Shown here: one piece after another, positions 1-9,000 of the stretch | How the letters are laid out: every line of letters begins with the position of its first letter | Numbering within the stretch: position 1 is the stretch's first letter | NCBI GenBank assembly: GCA_023249275.1 | Contig: JAHFCV010000030.1 | Location: 1-16,290 of the forward strand | DNA from: Candidatus Methanoperedens sp. | Lineage (GTDB): Archaea > Halobacteriota > Methanosarcinia > Methanosarcinales > Methanoperedenaceae | Length of the DNA stretch: 16,290 bases | Direction: 5' to 3' | The notes under the pieces: generated by a model | The model's input: only the letters and a program-made list of their open reading frames with translations | Database searches by the model: none | What the model was told of the DNA's origin: nothing | Translations under genes and position numbers: made by a program

Positions 1-3000
1 TAACAGGTATAGTAAATCCCAACAGACGCGTTGTGCAGTTTTATGGGGTTGACGGTTAGTTTATTCACATAATATGGGTTGTGGCACGGACCCTGGCAGT
101 CGCTATTCATGGAATGCTTATATACATCTACGAGCTGTTTGGGCACGCCGAATGAGGGGGCTGTATTATTATGGCATTCCTCGCAGCTTCTATCTGTGTT
201 TGTCCCCATCATGCCGATGCTGGTATTGGCTGCATAATGGCTCACGGTTGCATTAAGTTTGGTTTTATCTGTTGAGATGTTGCTGAACACAATGCTGTTG
301 TTATGGCATACCTGGCAAGAACCTGCTGTATAATTGGTGGAATGTATTTTTGCTCCTGCTAAAGCTGCGCCGGGATAGTGTTTGTAAACCCTGGTGGCAT
401 TCTGGTAAACCTGGGGATTACTAATGCTGACGTAACCTCCTGGCGTATGGCACTCTGTGCACCGGAAAGCCTTTGATATGCCGCCTGCCCTGTCCGGGTG
501 CTCATTGCCCGGTATATTGGTTATATCCGAAGCGTGGCACGTCCAGCATGCCGAATCCAGAAGAACTGTTGTCGCCTTATTAGGGCTGTTATTCCACGCC
601 GTGAAGTTTGTCAGGTTTTTATGCACCGACTGGTTAAGAGCTGTGTGATTTACCCTCTTATTCGAGGGCACATCACTGGTCGCGCTCAGGTTGTGGCATT
701 TAATACAGGCGGGTCCGCCGACAAGAGGCTCTATGGTAACGTTGTGCACCATGTATCGATCCGTCCCGTCCGTCCTGTTGGTATGGCAGTTGTAGCATGA
801 TTTTATCTGGTCTGAAGCGCTATGCACCTTCTTGTTCTCGCCCGTGTGGTTTGCTTCGTAATTGAATGAGTAGTTGGTTGAGTAATTGAATGGATAGGTG
901 TTGTTGAATGGATAGCTGTTGTTGTAGGGTGCCCTGTGGCAGTCTATGCAGTCCACATACGGATACGACGACTCTGTGAAACCCATAGTGTACCTGTCGT
1001 TCCATATGCTGTTGAATTTCTCAGGTTCAGCCACCACGCCTGCGGCATACTTATCCATGTGGAAGACCGAACCGTTGCTGGCGTTGTGGCACTGGGTTAT
1101 GGCGCAGGTCTTTTGACCTACATACGTGTGATTGTAATCGTTTGATGCTATTATCTTCTTAGTGGATTTATACGGACTTGTCCTGTTGAAGTGGCAGGTA
1201 TTGCATGTGCCGTTGGAGCGGTTCATGCCCATGCTGTGCATGGAAGGCTTGCCGCTTAAGTTGTGGCATAGTTCACAGGTGTAGCTGCTCTGGCTGGTAT
1301 TGCCTCTATACTGCGAAGCATTGGGCATGTGCGATAATATCTGCTTTCCTGAGCCTACATATAATGAAGTTCCATTGTGGCAACCTGCGCAGTTGGCGTA
1401 GACAGCAGGAGCCGTGGTATTGGTAAGATTGGGGGTATGAACATTCACCCTGCTGCCCGCTATGCCCTGCGAGCTTGCGTTGTGGCAGTAGCCGCAATCA
1501 TCATTGATTGGCGTAACCGAGGTGTTATGGCTGTAAACGTATTTTGTAGCGTTGATATCTCCCGCTTTGTGGCACGGCGCGCAGTAATCCTGCATTCCAG
1601 GTGTCCATACCTGCGTCCTGGGTTTTGTGAGCGTGGAGTTATGGATAAATCCTGTCGCATGGCACTTGCTGCTTGTGCATGTGAGCGTGGAATTGGTTAT
1701 ATTCGCAGTGCTGTTGGTATGCTCGTATATGCTCCTGTTAGTTGTGGTCAGGGGGAAGACTGACGACGCATTCTGATGGCAGTAGCCGCAGCTTGTATTC
1801 ACCCCCGACCTCAAGTCGCTCCGCTTTTTACCATAGTGATATGCGCTTATATTCGTACCATTTACACCGTCCCCCTCTGCATCAAAAGTGCCTGCATCCG
1901 GGTCATTATTTTGGAGGAGCATCTCGCTTATGTTTTGATGACAGGCGAGGCAGCTTCTTGTGTTATTCGCGGCGTTTGTGGCTTTTATATCGCTTCCATT
2001 CCAGTAGTGCTCTTTCACCTGCAACGCACCGTAGGGTGCCGAGGCATTGATATGGCAGCTTTCGCAGATTCTTGGGGCTTTATAGGTGGTATTGATATGT
2101 TCTGTTGCGCTTCCATTGCCATGGCATGCCCAGCAGGGCTTGTTCGCGCTGTCATAGCTTCCCGCGCTTGCGCCGATGTTCAGGTTCTTGTGGATATTGC
2201 TGCTGTCATTGGTTATAGCGAAATCGACCTTCCTGTTGCTGCTGCCTGTGTTGTGGCAGTTGATGCAGTTGGGGTTTGAGCCAACGCCCTGATTGAGGTC
2301 ATCGGCATGGAATGTAACTGGCAGTCCTTTGCTGTCAACATGGCACTCATAGCACTGTGTACTTGCAGAGTAACCATTATGGTCTCCACGGTTGCTGATG
2401 TTTGCCTTGCTCGTCGAGAGAACGCCCCACTTTGCCATGTTGCTGGTGTTTTTATGGCAGTAATTGCAGTCTGTGGAGTTTATGCCCGGACTCATCAGTT
2501 TGTTTGCGCTCTTGTTCTGTCCGTAGTGGGCTGTGGTGGCATTACTTGTGCCTGGCGTATCGTCGTTAAAGTTTGCTATGCTGTTGTTGTGGCAGAGATC
2601 GCAGAATACCTGCTGATATCTACTGGTGTTAACAGAAGTGTTGGCATAACTGCCATTGAGTATGTGCTCGCTCACGTTCTTTGTGGTGTACTTAAGTTTG
2701 CCTGCTATGTGGCAGTATGTGCAGTTATTGGCAGTAGTGTTCTTGTGGATGCTGGTATTTCCGCCATGGCATGCCTTACAGGCAGGGTTGATGTTGCTTG
2801 AAGTAGCGCCGTCAATACCTGCATGCATGCTGTTGAGCGCGCTCAAACTGGTATTATCCACTTTAGGAGCACCGCCGTACTTGGGGGCATGACATGCGTT
2901 GCAGTTGCCCCAGTCTATTGTCCTGGTAACATTATGCATCTGCACCGGCGCTTTATTATCGCCGGAATTTAGCACTGTGAGGTTGCTGTGGCACTGGTAG

Positions 3001-6000
3001 CAATCATTCAAACTTCCGCTGTAATTTCCTTTGTGCCAGTTCGGATAAGTAGTTGGTTCAGCATAGAATGGCGCCTGGTTGGCATAGGTAACGTGGCAAT
3101 CTGTGCAGTTTGCCCTGGTTCCATTTGCCCAGCCGCCCCAGCCTGTGGCTTCAACAGTACCGTTTGACCAGTTGGTGAAGTGGAAAGGTTCTATCCTGTT
3201 GGTGTTGTTATGGCATGTGTTGCAATTAACATTAGCGCCGTTGAGAGAGGTATTGTCATGTCTCGTGACATTCACAAAGAGCGCGGGATTTGACTTGTAT
3301 GAACTTCCACCGCTTGCGTTGTGGCAGGCATTGCAGTCGTAGTTTGGCTTCTTTATCAGTCCTGACGAGTGCATCTTTGTGCCCGTACTCCAGCCGTGGC
3401 ATTCCTCGCAGTCCCATGTGCTAAGAGAGGTATTCGCTTTTCCAGCAGAAGCTCCTGGATAATGTGTTCTTATCGTTCTTGATGTCCCCACGTATTTGCT
3501 GTCCTTGTGACACGTTACACATGTGGAATTCGTTGTAGAAGTGTTGGTAATCCCGCTTGTATGCAGCTTTAATGCACCACTGCTATTAGCGCCCTGCGAG
3601 CTTGCATTGTGGCAATAACCACAATCCATGCTTACAGCGGAGATATTCGATGTGTTATGGGCGTAAACGTATTTGGTGGCGTTGCTATCTCCCGCTTTGT
3701 GGCATGGGGCGCAGTAGTCCTTGCTATTTGCTGTCCAGTTCTGCACTGCTGGTTTCGTGAGCGTAGAGTTGTGAATTAACCCCTGAGAATGGCACTTGCT
3801 GTTTGTGCAACTGCCTGCGCTTGTATTTCTTGTGCCGCTATCAGTATGCTCCCTGATAGACTTGTTAAGGCTGCCCAGCATAACATTTTCAAATGCTGTG
3901 GTCGAATTCTGGTGGCAGTAGGCGCAACTTGTGTTTATGCCCGACCTTATTTCACTCCGATTCCTGCCGTAGTGCGAGACCGAGTCGTTGGCAGGGTTGG
4001 TTGCTGAGAGCCCGGTATCGCTATTTGATTTAAGCATCTCGGTCTTGTTGTGGCAATCCGTGCAGTATGCTGCCATAGGTGTCCTGATATCGCTCCCGCC
4101 CCTGTAGTGCTCTGTGACATTGAGAATAGTATTATTCGGAGTATAGTTGGTGTTCCTGCCGCCTGAAGGCACATGGCAGTCCGCGCACTTGTAGGCGTTC
4201 TTGAAATTCGAGGGATGGCTTGATGGCTCGCTGCCGTTGCCGTGACACGCCCAGCACCGCCTGCTATCGGGAGCATAAGAGGGTGAAGCCTTAACAACCG
4301 TTGCATCCTTGTTTAGATTAAGATGTATGGAATCGCTCTTGTTCATGGCTGCCACGTCTATCTTCTTGCCTGCTTCGCCTGCAATGTCATGGCAGAGCGT
4401 ACAGTTGGCATTGCCTGGCGCCTGCACAACATAGTGCAGTGTCTTCGGATTGGAGGCATAGGTTGGACTATCCGTATGGCAGTTGTAGCATCCATCAAGT
4501 GTGGATGTGGTATGCGTGCTACTTGAGGAGAACAGGGCATAGAAGGGCGCCTGGTTGGTCTTGTTCCTGTGACAGTCTATGCAGTTCGCCTGCGTGCCAT
4601 TAGTCCACGAAGCCCAGCCTGGCGCAACTGAAGTGCCGTTTGCATAATCAGTGAAGTGGAATGTTTCTGACCTATTGGTAGTATTATGGCAGCGTTCGCA
4701 TATCCCCGACTGGTTACTGGGCGCGTGCGATGCGTTGTCATGCTGGAACGCATTTATAGAGGCTTTTGTTGTAGTGGCGTTATATGGGCTTGTCTTGCTT
4801 CCGTTGAGGTGGCATGACTGGCAATTGTCAGCAGGTTTCTTTACCATGCTGGCATGGAGCTTGTTCTGCCCCACTACTCCGTGGCACAACTCACAGGTTC
4901 TCCCGCTTTCAGAGGTGTTGCCCTTATCAGTTGTAGCGTTGGGGTAGTGCGTCTTGATTATCCTGCTTGCAGACACATAAGTTACATCCCTGTGGCATGT
5001 TTCACAGGTGGAGTTCGTGGTGCTCTTATTCGTGAGACGTGTTGAGTGAATCCTGAGCGCTCCATTACTAACAGCACCCTGTGAGCTTGCATTGTGGCAG
5101 TAACCGCAGTCCATGCCCGGGGTGGAGATGTTGGATGTGTTATGACCCCGGACTTTCTTGGTCGAGATTCCACTCTCTTTGTGGCAGGGGGCGCAGTAAT
5201 CGTACTTTCCTTGCGTCCAGTTCGAAACAGCGGGTTTTGTAAGCGTGGAGTTATGAATAAAACTGGAATTATGGCAGCCAGCATCGGTACATGCCCTGCC
5301 TGTGATGTTCCTCGTGCCGTTATCCGTATGCTCGTATATCGACTTATTGACCGTTGGATTCTGCATTGCAGAGGCAAAAGCAGTACTTGAGTTCTGGTGG
5401 CAATAAGTACAATTGGTGCTTGTACCGTTGCGGATGTCGCTGCGCTTCCTGCCGTAGTGGTAGGGGCTGTTGTTTCCTCCTATTGTGCCATTGTAGTTAT
5501 CGCCGCCTGATGTCCAGGCGGTTTTGTTGGCATCTGTATCGCTATTATTGAGCCGCATCTCGCCTATGTCCTGGTGGCACTTCAGGCATGAGTAGAGAAC
5601 TGTCGCGTTATAGGAGGCTTTTATCTCACTACCATTGGTGAAGTGCTCAGAGACGTTGAGCGCGCCCCTGGCTATCGCCCAGGCATACCTTGCACCAGTG
5701 GATAGATGGCAGTCTGCGCAGGCATAGGGATTCTTGTACCTGCTGTTATTATGTCCGTCGCTCTCACCGCTTCCGTGGCAGCCCCAGCAGGGCTCGTTCA
5801 GGTCAACTCCGCCCGTGGTGTTCATGTTGCCGTGAATTGATGTATTGAAAACATTGCCGTCGATGTGTCCCCTCCCCGTATCTGTGTCAGAGGTATTATG
5901 ACAGCTCCGGCAGTTAGGACCCGATCCTGCGCCTTTGTTGATTTCCTGTACATGGAAGGTAGCAGGCTCACCCTGGGAATCTACGTGGCAGCCCCAGCAT

Positions 6001-9000
6001 GTTGAAGGGGATGTGCCGCTATCATAGCTGCTGTGGGTGGAGGTTAAAGGTTTCCTCGGTGTGAGCCATGCGCTGCTTCCATTATTGACAAAGTGGCAGT
6101 AAGTACAGTTATCCGAGTGCTGAACAGTTGTCATCAGGTTGGCATTGGCATCCTTTGCATAATGGGCAGCGGATGCATTTATCACGCTGAGAATACCCAT
6201 GCCGTCATTATCACTGTTTGAGGTAATGCTGTTGTTGTGGCAGACGGAGCAGTAACCATCTGTGACGTTAATCTCTGTGGAGGCATTCTTGCCAGGCATT
6301 ATGTGCTCGGTCAAGCCAGGAGCGTTGAATCGCACAGAGCCGTTGATGTGGCAATCCTCGCATTTCCTGGGCGATGATTTGTAGGTAGTGTTGTGGTCAT
6401 TGGCAGGCTGGTCGCTCTCGTTTGCCCATCCTGAAACATTCACAGTGCCGTGGCAGCCCCAGCATGGCTTGTTCGTGATGTTAGCAGGAGAGGAAGAGGA
6501 CTTATTGTTGAGATTGCCATGCACGGAAATATTGATGGCTGTAAAATCCACCTTTGCGTAGCTTCCCGGCGCGCTTACGTTGTGGCAGCCTGCACAGTTG
6601 GGATTGCCTTTCTCGCCTGGCGACATGGCAGAAACGTGGAAGTTGGCTACTGTGCCGCCGTGGCACTGGTAGCACCCGCTGCTCTGGGTGTATGTGTTAT
6701 GGTTGAAGCCCGTGTTTAAAGTGCCGTTCTTGTTGCTGATATTGGAAAGGCTGCCATTCAGAATGCCCCACTTCAGCATATTGCTTGTGTTCTTATGGCA
6801 GTAGGCGCAATCTGTGGAATTGTTGGTAGCTACAGGACCCATGAGCTTGTTCGCTGTCCTGTTTGCGCCGTAGTGGGCTGAGGAAGCGTTCATTGCGCTT
6901 GTTATTCCCATGCCATCAGGGTCAGAGCTTGCGCCTATGCTGTTGTTGTGGCAATACGAACAGTAGGTCTTGTTGTATTTGGAGGTGTTCACATCCGTGC
7001 TGCCTGATATGCCGGATGGTATGTGGTCGGTTACAGGCTTGCCATTGAATTGCGGAGTTGTAGCGTTATGGCAGTCCTCGCATTTCCTGGGCGATGACTT
7101 GTAGGTAGTGTTGTGGTCATTGGCAGGCTGGTCGCTTTCATTTGCCCATGTGCCGTTCTTCGTGCCGTGGCAGCCCCAGCAGGGCTTGTTTGTAGCATTG
7201 CCTGTGGCGTTCTTATTCAAATTGCCGTGCATGCTCGCGTTCACGCTTGTGAAGTTCACAATCTCGCCTGTCGCAGAGCCGCCTATGTTATGGCAGGCTG
7301 TGCAGTTCACACCGCCAGACGTACCTGTAGAAACATTATGCAGGAATACAGAGCTGTTGCCGCTTGCCAGCTTGCCTTTATGGCAGCCCCAGCATGCGGA
7401 GTCGTTCTTGCCCCATGATGAGTGGTTTTTGTATGCAGGATTGCTCTGGTTGGCGCCGTATGTAGCGTTTCCCGTAATCTCAGGAGGCACGGGCAGCGGG
7501 TGATTCAGGAACGCCTGCACCATGTCGTTGTAGGTCTTTCCACCGCTTGAGTATCCCTGCCAGTGGCATGAGGCGCACCAGGTTGTAGTGTCGTTTACCT
7601 GTTGCCCTTCATAGTTGTTGCCCTTGAATTCGTAAGGGATACCGAGCGCATGCTCATTATGTTTATTGGATGCATGGCAGTACTCGCAAGGGTAGTGCAT
7701 CCTCGAATTGTTTATCCACTGGTAGGATTCGACAAACATGTACTCGATATCCAGGTAATCAGCATGCACATCCACCCCGTTATTGGTGTCGTTTATCCGC
7801 AGCGTGATATTCCCGCCCGCATATTCCTGCTGGCTGAGGGGAATTATTGCCTTCGTAAAGGCGCCGCTATCCAGATCAGCCCTGTACTGGAAGCTTGAGC
7901 CGTTGAGAACATAAAGCCTGGCAGGCTCTGTGTGGGTCTGGTACCCAACGAATAACGTGTACAAATTGTCACTGTTGGGTGTGTTATTGATGTAGAAGGT
8001 GAAGTTGTATTTCTTGTAGTCCACTTCCGAGATGTTAACAAAGACGTTGTCATAGGCTGCCTTGATATTCGGTGTGGTGGAACCCCCAAGACCTGTCCAC
8101 CTGGTGCGTATAGTAACGTTGTATACCCCGTTCTTCCAGAATACGGTATCGGGATTTGGAATGCTTAACTCTCCGCTCTCAACCCAGTCTGGTTCTGCCG
8201 TATTGGGTAAGCTTCTGTTGTAAACCTCAGTGATGTTTGGTACTCCAGAATTGTCATTTATGGAGACATTTATAACTTTCAAGGCGCCGGTATTGATGTT
8301 TGCAGCCTTGACAAGCTTGCTTTCCAGTTTTATTAACCCCTCGGCTACAGCGCCGCTTCTGGGATAAGTAAAGGAGACAGTCCAATTGGCATCTACTATC
8401 TGGGATTTGGTGGTGCTGGCGACAGTTATTCCTCCTGCCGGATTCCCGTCCTCTGCAAGATTAGACCAGGCAAGAGTGGTAGCTGTGCCGCTTGCAAACC
8501 ATCCGCTTGCGCTTGAAGTGAAATTGGTGTTGTTGGGATAGTGTCCCACAAAAGAGTCTTCCGTAGTGTTCTCGCTTATCCTTGCAGCAGAATAATTGGT
8601 ATCGTTCATGGCATTGAAGTTGGTGATAAAGCCCCTGTTTGAATTGTTCTTCCAGCCTGTGACAAAAGTGACTTCATGAGGCACGTAATCCCAGTATGGG
8701 TCTTGGGTTTTGTTCCATTTGCTCCCGTTCTTGGGGTCATCGCTGTGATGCTGCGCCCCCACTTTCCTGGCAGTAACTCCCCATTTTGCCAGCGTCACAT
8801 CTCCCTGTGAGTTCTTATGGCAGAGCTTGCAGCTTGCCGCCGTTGTATTCACCTGGGCAAAATCCAAGCCGTCGTTTTGGAGATACTTTACCGGATGAAT
8901 ATTAAAACCTTTGTTGTCCATGTGGCAGGAGGTGCAGTTCACCACGTTGTTATGATATTTGTAATCCTCATAGGGAGGGTCCGAAACATTGTGGCAGCCG

